Shown here piece after piece: positions 1-10,120 of a stretch of 64,000 bases of DNA (position 1 is its first letter; each line of letters begins with the position of its first letter). The stretch comes from Oryzias latipes (lineage: Eukaryota; Chordata; Actinopteri; Beloniformes; Adrianichthyidae). The position numbers were made by a program, and so were the translations under genes. The stretch spans positions 23,680,160 to 23,744,159 of the forward strand of contig NC_019862.2 of the NCBI RefSeq assembly GCF_002234675.1, written 5' to 3'. The notes beneath the pieces were generated by a model, which did no database searches, was not told the DNA's origin, and worked only from the letters and a program-made list of their open reading frames with translations.

Positions 1-258
1 TTACTTTACACATACATACATTCTCACTCTCATTGTCACTCTTAAAAAAGAATGTATGTATGTGAAAGACAAGTATATATGAACGTGTGAGGAAGAGTTT
101 ATATGTGTGTGTGAGAGAGGAGTATGCATGAAACGGAAGTGACTTTGCATGAAAAGGAAGGCACTTTGAATGAAAAGGAAGGCACTTTGCATGAAACGGA
201 AGGCAGATGATTTCTCGTGCTCTGATTGGACGAGAGGCCGCCACCTCCCATTTTGAAC
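1..258. repeat. Inner part of left terminal inverted repeat
   Basis: Inverted copy of about 5040-5317. It contains three tandem copies of a 21-bp unit with the core AAAAGGAAGGCACTTTG (about 145-205), followed by a unique stretch that ends in the block reading CTCCCATTTTGAAC. The two arms diverge just inside this block. Confidence 0.85.
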
Positions 259-654
259 AGACGCTAACACGAACCAATAAGAAGGCCATCGGAACCTTAA
301 GAAATATTTTATCTTCACCTCAAGTGGTCACAAATCTGTCTGCATCTCTAGAGACACAAAGGAATGTCTCAAATACCAATAATGGTAATAGAAGTGCCAC
401 CGAAACAGAAAATCCGTATCCACCTTATTCCTAGCCCCCATGAGCCTTTGCGTGAATTATGGGCGACACTTCCTGTAGACGCTGGAACACGCATTTACAT
501 TAAAACAAATTCCTCTTGTTTTCGATCCATAACTACATATAAATGTGGGAAAACCAGCTGTCATTTCTTAAAAAAGGCAACGGTGAGGTGGAGATGAAAT
601 ATTTGTTAAGGTTCCGATGGCTGCAGGACCCCCGTGGCTACTTCTTGCCGGTTC

Positions 655-1511
655 GTTTTTTTTTAAAAATAAACTTTATTAACAATATCTTGCACATACA
701 AAATACCAAACACAAAACTCCACTGTGTGCAAAATACAATCTTCACGTTCGCCATGAGAATGAACAAAAAAACATAATGATAACCATGTAAAACAGGTTA
801 TGCAAAAAGAAAACAAAAATAATAAGGCAAAGGAATCTGTTAAAGTTTCAGGAGAGACTATGTTTCAACTGTTCTGACAGCTTTTTTGTTAGTGGAAGAT
901 TTAATACTGTTCACATACAAAACCATTTCTTTCTGAAAAACATAAAACACGGTTTTTTTGTTGGCATATTTACACTTGTGTATAAAGTATTTAGCCATAA
1001 TTATAAGTAAATTAACTACATATATTTTTTCTGCATTAAGTCTTTCTTGTGTAAAATATCCAAAAATAATATGCTCGTAAAATAATCTATAATCTTCACA
1101 TAGATGAGTTCTTATAAAATGTATCACATCTTTCCAAAATAGTTGAGTGAAATAGCAAAACCAAAAAAGATGAGGCACAGTTTCTGGTGAGGAATGACAG
1201 AATGAACAGTTTATGTCCAGATCTTTTTTAAACTTAGTAAAGAAATGTTTCACTGGATAAAATTTGTGAAGAATTTTGAAAGAAATTTCTCTGATTTTAT
1301 TGGTGATGAAATACTTTTGTGGCAGGGTCCAAACCTTTTCCCACTGAATTCTACATCCAAAGCTGTTCCAGTATGAGATAACATACGGTTTTGTGGCAAT
1401 CTCATTTTGAAACAGAGAACAGATACTTTGATTATTCCTGCTAGCTGAAAAACATACCTTTCCACACCACAAGTCTGTTAATTTGGGATTTCTTGCTTGT
1501 TCATGTTAGCG
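655..1511 (-). mobile_element. 5'-truncated LINE, C-terminal end of the reverse-transcriptase ORF
   Basis: A minus-strand frame is open from about 1511 to a stop at 858. It encodes the tail of a non-LTR retrotransposon polyprotein. The visible zinc-binding pattern is CSFCHSSPETVPHLFWFC, the C..C..H..C module found at the C-terminus of L1/Tx1-type LINEs. This is followed by the family-typical FQKE and SSTNKKA segments. The short 3' UTR ends at an A-rich tail seen as a T run near 655-665 on the plus strand. No endonuclease or polymerase core is present, so the copy is truncated and dead. The L1/Tx1 assignment is from memory of the motif. Confidence 0.75.
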
Positions 1512-2146
1512 TCTGCACTGTAATCCCTAGCGAGTTGACTGAATTTAAAAATTATTTTGTAACAGATTACGCAACAGTTAAGTTATATTATTAAAACTTT
1601 TAAGTTAACATTTATTAAAATTCATATTGTCAGTTGGCTTACATTTGTATTATTTCATATAAAAAATATTAAGATTCCTCAACTTATAAAAGAGAGATTA
1701 TTTACTTAAAGTTTTTAATATTTTCCAACTAAAAAACGCTTTAACTAACTATATTTTTATATTACTCAACTCATAAAATATGTAAAATTCACTCAAATGC
1801 TTTATAAATTCTTTAACTCATTAAATGTGTAGCATTGAAAATATTTAAAATTCTTCAGCTTAAAATGTATTCTAAACAGAGATATTGATACTGCCCCACT
1901 ACATTTTAAAGGCTAACATTGATAAAAACCAACAAACGTGAAGGCCACACAATAATGATTGCTTAATACACTTTTTTTAATTGCTCTTTAAAAAAAAGCA
2001 CAAATATCAAGAGGATGAAGAAACAATAAGTGCAATAAAACTGCATTATAAGAGTGCCACACAACATATTGACAAAAAGAGTTGGTTTTGTATTTTACGG
2101 CAGAAAAAGCAAATGATCACAACAAAACACATTAGTTACATAACAC
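1512..2146. other. AT-rich spacer, no gene seen
   Basis: Strongly AT-rich DNA with degenerate recurring words such as AACTCATAAAATAT and TTTAAAATTCTT, possibly an old tandem repeat. No coding frame or RNA gene can be supported. Confidence 0.5.
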
Positions 2147-4843
2147 TTAAACCAACAAATAGTCCATTCTGGAAGACTCACTCAACGAAACATTCTCCAG
2201 CGTCAATAAATGTCCTTTCAGTGGTTTGCTGTCCTCAAGGCTCAAGACAGCATTCTGAATAAATATGAAGGCAAGTTCAAGTTTTTTGGGGTGCTGTAGG
2301 TCCAGAGCATAGATGTCCCCGAAGAGTTAGAAGAGATTAGTCAGCCAGATGTGTGGGACCACTGACGGCAGCATCAGGAGCATCACCACGACAACTGAGA
2401 AGATACCCACAGCAGTGTCTGTGAGGTCTGGTATTCTGGAAAATACAAAACAAAAAACACAGATGAGTTCAGACCCTCAAAGATATTCATCACACTAATG
2501 TCCAAAACTGACATTCCTGCCATCTGTCAATAGGAATCTTTTCATGCTAACATTCTGTTAGCTTTTAATCAACTGGCTATGATGTTTTAAGGACCAACTC
2601 CAATTAAAATTGTGTTTTTAAAAAGTTCTTTAGCATTTTTCTGAAGGAGGACATTTATAAAATAATTTAAGACTAAAGCTTCATTTTTCTTTATTCAAAT
2701 AATGATGGATCAGGAGCAGAAAAGGTAAACGAAACTCCACTCCTTCCAATCAGGAGTCCCTGATGTTCGCCTTTCATCTTCCGTCTCATTTTTAAAACCA
2801 TTTAAAAATATCACTCAGTTTACAAACTACAAACAATTGCCCTATTTATTATGTCACTCAATAAAATCTCAATCAATATTAAAGGATTAGTGAAAACCAT
2901 TGACAGGGAGTCGTTTGCACTTACTGTACAGGTCTTGAAGAAGTTGGAGGCATCTTCATGCAGATAAACAGGAAGTGCAAGGAGGACAAGTGCCCGTCTC
3001 ATGTTCACGTCACGCTGGTCCTAAAAGAATAAAAAGAAATATCCATTACCTTTGAAGCAAATGCAGAGCAAACACTTCCAATATTTACTTAAGGAACTTT
3101 AAGAAATAATAAAATGATACCTTTTCTAGATGTCTATTTCTAGTAAGAGGACAATACAGTGTTTATGTCATGATCCACTTCAGGTCAAAGACCCAAAGTC
3201 ATTTTTAAGGCAAGTTACACCTTGGCTTCTTACAGCTGTTTACAAATGATTTGTTATCCGTTTTTGAATTATGCACATTAGAAATTCACCTGGAGGTCAT
3301 AAATCCTAACCAAGCTGGCCAGTTCCTGTCTGTTTTGGTGGACTTAGTCTCAGAAAAGGGCAGCTTTAAGTTACACAAACATGTAAAAACTGCACAATTT
3401 CCTCTGACTGCATCTACTCTACATAAATCCATTTCAGATCTTGACAGATGAGTTTTCATGGTTTCAAATGATGGAATGGTGCTAATGCAACATCATTTTA
3501 TTATTGTAATATACTGTCATAAAGACATGACAATATTCCAAAGTGTCTCCACATACATGGCAGTGGAAACACTTTGGAATATTGGCTATGTAGTACTGCA
3601 GTATTATATGTAGTACTGCATAGTGCCAAAGTAACAGAACACAACTTGCACCTCCATTCCATTGTGCCACCTTCAGCCTGCAATCTAAATATGTTTAGTT
3701 AAATTGTAAATAATTTCAGCTCTATTTAGACCTTTGGCTAGTTAAAATGTGCATAAATGTTTCCATGCTGCCGTATAAATCTAATAATGGTAATAGTTCA
3801 GGATGAATGCATTAAATAAGTATAAAACTCACCCACTGACACCTCTTTTCTGGTGAAATGGTGACTTTCTGGTGAACTTTCTGAAGTTCAGTATCTGAAA
3901 AAGTCCAAAAGAGATTTTTCAATGTTAAAAAATGTTTCAATTATATTCTGATCAAAAAACATTTATTGCACTACACAACCTATTGCATTTTTTGTTTTTT
4001 TAAAATAGCTCTAGACAAATAACTGAGACAAGTTACCTGGCTGGCCTTGGCGTCTACCTGGAGGTGAAACACTGAACACTCTGTAGTTCGGTACCTGAAC
4101 ACAACACGAGCACGTTGATTAATTTATTTTTACAAAAACCTTTTTTATAACGGAGATCAGTGATTTATAAAAGCTTAAAGCTGCATTCAAAACCCAATGC
4201 TTCCATGTAGCAACCAGGCTTAAAACTGTTGGCGGTAGCTCCTCCCACACAACCGTTAGAGGCTTTGAGTGACATTTTTGGACAAATGTCCAGCAGCAAA
4301 CTTTAGCCACAGACAGAGGCCTCCAACGCGAATTTCACACGCGGATCATGTTTAGTGTGATTGCAGCATAACAGATCATTTCTACCTCTGAAAAAAAAAA
4401 ACCTCATCACTGTCGTAACTTACGGGCAGAAATGCATTTTGGGTTTGGCTCGCCATACGTCTGCTACAAACTAATCATGTATACATTTCCACATTAATCT
4501 CTAAAACAATCATAACACACATATGTTTAAACAACAGTAAACCACATTTACGGTAGTATAAGAGCATTTTTAAAGCATTCATTCAAAATAAACCATGAAC
4601 GATACTTACCAAATTAAATCAGGGCTGAAGACAAGACGGCACCATCAGCGATGAGGCGGATGAAAAAAAACCCGAGGTTGGGGCGTCTTGAAGCGGGACG
4701 AAATCGCAACGCTTTGCAGAATAATAAAATGCTCGACTTTCAATTTCAAACGTCGCATACTCGCATTCGGCAAATCCAACATGGCCACCTGAGCTAACGT
4801 AGAGAAAACGAAAGACCCTCCCACCAGTACGTGATGACGTCAT
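2147..4843 (-). pseudogene. Decayed multi-exon copy of a multicopy fish gene family
   Basis: A spliced gene relic on the minus strand. The candidate exons have good splice signals. A 5' exon lies at about 4843-4612 (GTAAGT donor). Internal pieces lie at about 4096-4036, 3894-3833 and 3020-2925, the last with both AG and GTAAGT. A terminal exon runs from 2435 to a TAA at 2147. Exon 3020-2925 encodes RRALVLLALPVYLHEDAS, and the last exon encodes YALDLQHPKKLELAFIFIQN. Both match, from memory, the C-terminal region of abundant fish proteins often annotated as SAM-domain-like or uncharacterised. An in-frame stop precedes LFGDIYALD and part of the usual domain is missing, so it is broken. It sits wholly inside the inverted-repeat element at 1-5608. 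The molecular function of the family is not known to me. Confidence 0.45.
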
Positions 4844-5289
4844 GACGCTACTTCAGGGATCTTAAAATTTTTGAGTGCTAGATACAAATAAGCTTTAAAA
4901 TATTTAGCACTGTTAAGTTAAATTTGAAAAAATCTTGATAGAGCTTAATACTTTATAGTTGAATCAACTACAAAATGACATTTAAGTTGTGTAACCTTAA
5001 TAGTTATGAGTCAGTACAAGTGATAGGGTTTAGAGTGTGTTCAAAATGGGAGGTGGCGGCCTCTCGTCCAATCAGAGCACGAGAAATCATCTGCCTTCCG
5101 TTTCATTCAAAGTGCCTTCCTTTTCATTCAAAGTGCCTTCCTTTTCATTCAAAGTGCCTTCCTTTTCATGCAAAGTCACTTCCGTTTCATGCATACTCCT
5201 CTCTCACACACACATATAAACTCTTCCTCACACGTTCATATATACTTGTCTTTCACATACATACATTCTTTTTTAAGAGTGACAATGAG

Positions 5290-5575
5290 AGTGAGAATGT
5301 ATGTATGTGTAAAGTAATATATATGCATGCGAGAGAGAGAATATATGGATGTGCAAGTGAGAATATATGAATGCGTAAGAGAATATATATGCATGCGAGA
5401 GAGAGAATATATGGATGTGCAAGTGAGAATATATGTATGCGAAAGAGAGTATATATGACTGTGAGAGCAAGAATGTATGAATGTGAGAGAGAGAATATAT
5501 GGATGCGTAAGAGAATATATGTATGCGAAAGAGAGTATAGATGACTGTGAGAGCAAGAATGTATGAATGTGAATG
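5290..5575. repeat. Subterminal tandem array of the left Harbinger-like element
   Basis: A degenerate direct-repeat array built from words such as GAGAATATATGGATGTGCAA and GAATATATGTATGCGAAAGA, with a period of roughly 20-26 bp. It lies between the inner repeat block and the terminus at 5608. Long frames across it (Y-I-Y-S-L type) are only translations of the repeat. Confidence 0.7.
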
Positions 5576-5610
5576 GTTCAGAATAAATAATGTCTTATAC
5601 GGCCCCTCAT

Positions 5611-5771
5611 ACCGGGCTGCTCCCTGTTCCCTTCTCTACTTCTGTGCCGGTCCCAAGCCCGTTTGCTTTGAGAGGGTTGCGTCAGGAAGGGCATCCGGCG
5701 TAAAACATTGCCAAGTTTACCATGCGACTTGATCGCTGTGGCGACCCCTGATGGGAAAAGCCGAAAGGGAA

Positions 5772-5775
<4 letters not shown>
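5611..5775 (+). repeat. Dispersed LINE/SINE-type 3' tail
   Basis: The segment reads GGTCCCAAGCCCG, then GCGTCAGGAAGGGCATCCGG, then GTGGCGACCCCTGATGGG and AAGCCGAAAGGGAAG. I recognise this as a common 3' tail of a dispersed fish retroelement. The source family is not assigned. Confidence 0.5.

Positions 5776-5836
<61 letters not shown>
5776..5836. repeat. (TA)n microsatellite
   Basis: About 30 uninterrupted TA units directly after the dispersed tail. Confidence 0.95.
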
Positions 5837-5837
<1 letters not shown>

Positions 5838-5839
<2 letters not shown>

Positions 5840-6235
5840 GTTAACCATCTCAGACTCTGAGGACCTCAGGGACCAGCCTCCCCCAGGTGCCCAGATTCAG
5901 GACTGCGCAGGGGAGCCAGCGTTTCAATCTTATGCACCTAAAAGCTGGAACAATTTCCCTGAGGTTGTGACACAGGCCTCTACTGTATTAAGGTTCAAAT
6001 CTAGCCTCAAAACATTCCTATTTAGCCGTGCATACAACTGAAGGGTCTTTATCCCCACATCTGTTTCTGTCCTTTCCTCTTTACTGTCTTTTAAACTAAA
6101 TTTTATAATGATTAAATATGTTTTTAATCTTTGCACTATTATGTATTGGGATTTTAATGCATTTTCCTGTTTTGCAAAGCACTTTGAATTACTTTGTGTA
6201 ATTACTTTGTGTGAACTGTGCTATACAAATACACT
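5838..6235 (+). mobile_element. LINE (L2/CR1-type) 3' end
   Basis: The frame 5838-6041 carries the C-terminal signature of L2/CR1-type reverse transcriptases, SYAPKSWNNFPEVV followed by RFKSSLKTFLFSRAYN and a stop. The 3' UTR ends with GCACTTTGAATTACTTTGTG and GTGCTATACAAATA, the typical L2-like tail. Only the last ~70 codons are present. Confidence 0.65.
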
Positions 6236-6363
6236 CACCTCGCATTGCCTTGCCTATTGTTTGCTTTAGAGTTAATGTGTCAACTTTTTGTTCGGATTGC
6301 TTGGAATAAACCTTTTACAAGTCCAAATCAAACACTTACATGTCTTGGGTTTCAGCAGGGTTA

Positions 6364-6480
6364 AGTTTCAATTCTGGAAAGTAGAGACAAAAGTTTTGCT
6401 GACGGGAAAGTGACGTCACCACTCAACAAACTTCACGTGATAAAGCTCCCTCAGCGCACACACGGATGCGAGCATAAAAA
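6364..6480 (+). promoter_or_regulatory. Promoter of IFIT copy A
   Basis: An ISRE-like AGTTTCAATTCT (6364-6375), a perfect palindromic CRE TGACGTCA (6411-6418) and a TATA-like CATAAAAA (6473-6480) occur in this order about 90-210 bp upstream of the start codon. The same three elements recur in the same order upstream of copy B. The ISRE-like site departs from the consensus AGTTTCNNTTTC in its second half. Interferon control is expected for the family, and the factor assignments are inference. Confidence 0.55.
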
Positions 6481-6571
6481 CGTGCTGAAACTGAGGAGAT
6501 GCAGCGCCACAGAGAAGACGAGTTGTGAGGAGAAATAAGAGTTCATATCTACAAAAGACAGGAAGATCCTA

Positions 6572-8924
6572 ATGAGGTACGCAATTTTTATTTTACTTCA
6601 TTTGACATGAGTTTAGTTTAGTTTAGTTTAGCTTAGCTTAGTTTTTGTTTTTCCTTTATTAATTTTATGTTAGGCTGATGTTATTTACACGTATTTACGT
6701 GCAAACAGCACTAGAAATGATGGAAATTCATGTTGGCCAAACATGTAGCCAAGATGCGCATTGCTGCATTGCCTGCACATATTTAAAGTGCGTCCAAGCT
6801 CCAAGGCTTACTGTTGTTGTTGGCAGCACATATTTAAAGTTAACTTAAAGTTAAAGTCTGATTAGTTGTCAAGCACCTTGGTGTGTGAAATGTGCTGATC
6901 CATCACCTGGAGGAGCGGGGAGCAGCAGAAACAGCCGCACGTAGGAACCAGTTGGTCAGTGGCTTAAAATGACAACCTCCCAAAGTCCTCATATAGGAAA
7001 ATTGACTTTTAACTAACATAATTACTGGCCATTCTCTTAAGGTTAGCAGAGTTATCTTAAAAACATGTATCATGAGCTGTTCCTATGATGGATTCATTCC
7101 TGATCCTACAGTATTTGTCCTGGTCAATCCCACAGAAAAAGCCTCAGCATCTTCATCTCTGCTACCTCCAGCTCTGCTTCCTGTCTCTTTCTCAGTGTCT
7201 CTAAGCCAACAACATGACTGCTGTCACCATAGCAGCAGGTTGGAATGTTGTAGAGGAAGATTTCAGGTGTGGGATACGCAGTGGCGGACCTGGAAGAGTT
7301 TATATGAGAGTTTTTATGGGGGGCAAGAAAAGGGCAGAAGTCTTTGGAAGGGTGGCAAACAGTAGAGTGGAAGACCATTATAAATGAAAGGATAAAATGT
7401 ACATATTTCAAACAGTTTCATTGTTGTAAAAATTCTATTTGTTGTAGCCCGCCCCTGGCTATGTGACAAAGGAGTGTCAAAGGGAATGCAATGACAGGTG
7501 TGGAAGATTGTGATAACGCATCAGTCAAAATACAATAAGTTCTCAAAGTAATCGTTTCTGTTTCTGTGAAGGTGTCTGAACAGTTCTCTTTGTCTTATTG
7601 GTGTCTGTTCTTGTCCAGCAGTTCTTCTCAGACTCTGTCCAAACTGGAGGCCCTGGAGTGTCACTTCACCTGGGTCAAGGAAACCACCAGATCACAGCTG
7701 TTGGCCAAGAGGGTCGAGCTTGAGGACATTGGCACAGATGAGGGAAACTTTTGGTTGGGTTCCATTTACAACTTGTGGGGGTTTGTCCTCTACGAGCTCG
7801 GCTCTAGCAAAGAAGCCCATCGGTACTTCAGAAAGGCCACAGAAACCTTACAGCGGCTGAAGAAGGAAGATGAGGGTCCCTGGCTGATGGTGAACTATGG
7901 AAATCTAGCCTGGCTGCACCATCATCTTGGAGAAGAGGCAAAGAGTCAAGATTACTTGTCAAAGGTTGAAGCTCTCAAAAGTAAATCTCCGTGCCAGGAG
8001 GAGCTCCACCCAGAGATCTACGCCGAGAAAGCCTGGACTCTGATGAAATTTGGTAAAGATAATCAGCTGCTAGCTGCAGATTACTTTCAGAGATCCTTCA
8101 AGATGCAGCCACACATGGTGCAGTGGCAGTCCAGCCGTGTGATTGCACTTTCCAGTGCTGCTAAGTACTGGGACACAGGCCTGAGTGATGACGTCTTGCA
8201 GGAAATTAGAACAGCCCGAGAGCAGGATCCAGAGAATCTGTACGTGGCTGCTGTGGAGCTTAAGGAAAGAGGCAGAAAAGGAGAATCAGTGAAAAATGAG
8301 GCGGAGACGCTGGGTCAGAAGATCCTTCTGCAGCCTGTCAGCAGCTACAGTGGCCTGAAGCCCCTCCTGAGGCTGCACAGGGAGCTGGGCTCGCTGGATA
8401 AGGCCATCGTTCTGACAGAGGAGGCCTTGGAGCGGCATCCTGATGAGCGCTACCTGAAGAGATGCGCTGCACTCTGCTACAAATGGAAAGTCCTCATGTT
8501 CACGGCTGATCGAGCAGACCAACGTACGATTGAGAGAGCCATAAAGCTGCATGAGGAGGTCGTTGATCTCTACTCAGACACGTCATTTGTGAAGAAGATT
8601 GACCTGGCATGTGTGCAGGCAAAGTCGAGTCAGGGCCGCGAGATAGCATACCAGATGTTCCAAGACCTGCTCGCAAGCAGAGCACTGGATTCTGATGACA
8701 AGCAGCTGCTATACTACAACTACGCCAGATACCTCCACTTCGACTGTCAGGACAGTAATGAGTCCATTCGGTATCACCTGAAGTCAGCAGAGATTCAAAA
8801 CAGTACATTTTATGGGAAACTAAGCGTCAAATTGCTCCAGAAAATATGTGAGAGAGGAAGGAGCAGGATGTGCCCAGAAATCAGGGAGTTTCTGGAAAAC
8901 CTGCCAGAAGATGATTCTGAATAA
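6572..8924 (+). CDS. IFIT: Interferon-induced protein with tetratricopeptide repeats, copy A
   Basis: An antiviral effector gene. IFIT proteins are cytoplasmic TPR helical proteins that bind foreign RNA 5' ends or partner proteins. The coding sequence is split as in vertebrate IFITs: exon 1 supplies only ATGAG (6572-6576, donor GT at 6577), and exon 2 runs from 7619 (after TTGTCCAG) to TAA at 8922-8924. The product is 436 aa, starting MSSSSQTLSKLEALE. The family hallmark CHFTW is at residues 16-20. TPR-like helices are visible, e.g. NLWGFVLYELGSSKEAHRYF, NYGNLAWLHHHLGEEAKSQ, AEKAWTLMKFGK and LKPLLRLHRELGSLDKAI. It is intact with no stops. About 45 substitutions and a 2-codon indel separate it from copy B (about 90% identity by eye). 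The in-frame ATG at 7566 lies in the intron and is not the start. Confidence 0.9.
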
Positions 8925-9935
8925 CGTTTTACCAACATAGGCTGTTTCATTTGATAGTTTAGAGTATTGATCCTGTGGAATAACTCCTCAACTCACACGA
9001 CTGAATCCTTAATAAACATTTAACCAACAAAACTTTGTTCTGATCATTTGAATTTCTTAAACTCTTACATAGGCAGTGTGTGGGTTGAATTTTTTTTCTT
9101 CCAGGCAACACAAAAAAATGTCCCACTCCAATCATCTTTCGATCTATTTTCAATATATCACCACCCACCTTTTATCAATGCAAGTCAGAGCTGCACATGC
9201 CAACTATGCTAGTTGTGCTAATGCTGTTATAAGTGCTAGCATCATCAACTTATAAAAGAGAAAATCCACATTTTCTTCAAAATGGCGCCTTTTCTGTTGA
9301 TTTTATCACAATAGCAACCATTTTATGTTTTGGTCACCTGGGGATAACGATAAGATCAACGTCATTTTTAGATGAATCCAAAAAGTAAACTTTTGAATGT
9401 CCTGAGCAAGAGAGGTTTATTGCTAACCACGCCCACATTCCTTATATGTCCGTATCCAGTGTTTTTCATTATGTTCAGTTCCAGCCATGGATGCATGCAT
9501 TCAATTTTTACAGTATTCCATTGAAAACCTTATGCCACATTTACTAGCTCGCTATGCCCAAGCCGTTCAATATCTACAACTTCTAATTGCAACATTTTTG
9601 CCACAGTAGCTTGCTATTAATGCCCAAGAAGTTTCGAGACGATCGATAAAAATCCCAACGTCAAGTTTACGTTTGTATCTGGTAGTAAAGGTGCTGTTTC
9701 AGAAAAATTCAAGATGGCGGCCTTTTCCTGAAGTCAAAGGACGACGGAAGTTCAGAGGTGATTGTAAAATTATGCTAAGGACAAGTGCGGGAGATTTTGT
9801 GAAAATCGCTCGATAAAAAGTTATTTTTTCTGTATTTCTTAAAAACGCGAATCGCAGATGGCCGCGTCGCCATCCCGTAATGATTTCAAGACTTCGTTTG
9901 GATATCCCCGACAATGTTATATCAGTTGTGACTCG
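8925..9935. repeat. Intergenic DNA shared with unit B, dispersed fish repeat
   Basis: The 3' UTR carries AATAAACATTTAACCAACAA (about 9010). The rest matches 38300-40108 of unit B and contains recurrent-type words such as AAAATGGCGCCTTTTCTGTT and GTTTCGAGACGATCG. No gene is supported. Confidence 0.6.
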
Positions 9936-10100
9936 GGGAGACAGAGCCATTTCAGTTGCAGGTCCTAAACTCTGGAATGCTCTCCACTTCTCTGTGAGGT
10001 CTGCCAGAACCGTCAGTGATTTTAAGTCACTTTTAAAAACTCATCTTTTTAGTCAGGCTTTTAACTCCAGTGAGCGGATTTAGTGGGTTGTGGTGTTATG
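9936..10100 (+). mobile_element. LINE (L2-like) C-terminal fragment
   Basis: A short frame carries SVAGPKLWNALHFSVRSART, then SDFKSLLKTHLFSQAF and a stop near 10083. This is the classic end of L2/CR1-type reverse-transcriptase ORFs. It begins exactly where the match to unit B is lost, so it belongs to sequence gained in unit A (or lost in unit B). Confidence 0.6.
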
Positions 10101-10120
10101 CTATTGTTTAAATGGAATTC

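Larger units (their letters stand above)
1..5608. mobile_element. Harbinger-like element with long satellite-bearing inverted repeats (left end outside window)
   Basis: Bases 1 to about 258 are the reverse complement of about 5040-5317. The match is almost perfect, apart from one extra 21-bp unit in the right copy. The right arm continues through a tandem array (about 5290-5575) to the terminus at 5601-5608, which reads GGCCCCTC and is followed by AT. The terminus resembles that of the second element at 13699-22558 (GGCACCTC then AT). Both families also carry the inner motif GAAACGGAAGGCA. The left terminus and its array should lie just outside the window. The interior holds a LINE fragment and a decayed multi-exon gene copy but no transposase that I can recognise, so the element looks non-autonomous. 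Assignment to Harbinger rests only on likeness to the second element. Confidence 0.6.

Noticed and set aside
5236-5556. Y-S-L-rich repeated frames on the minus strand
   Set aside because: Translation of the subterminal array of the left element.
5751-6041. Frame starting with a Y-I-Y-I run
   Set aside because: The beginning is (TA)n microsatellite. Only the end is a LINE C-terminus, annotated separately.
7566-7618. Upstream in-frame ATG as start of IFIT copy A
   Set aside because: These bases are intron: TTGTCCAG at 7611-7618 is the acceptor and ATGAG at 6572 supplies the start, the same in copy B and typical for IFIT genes.
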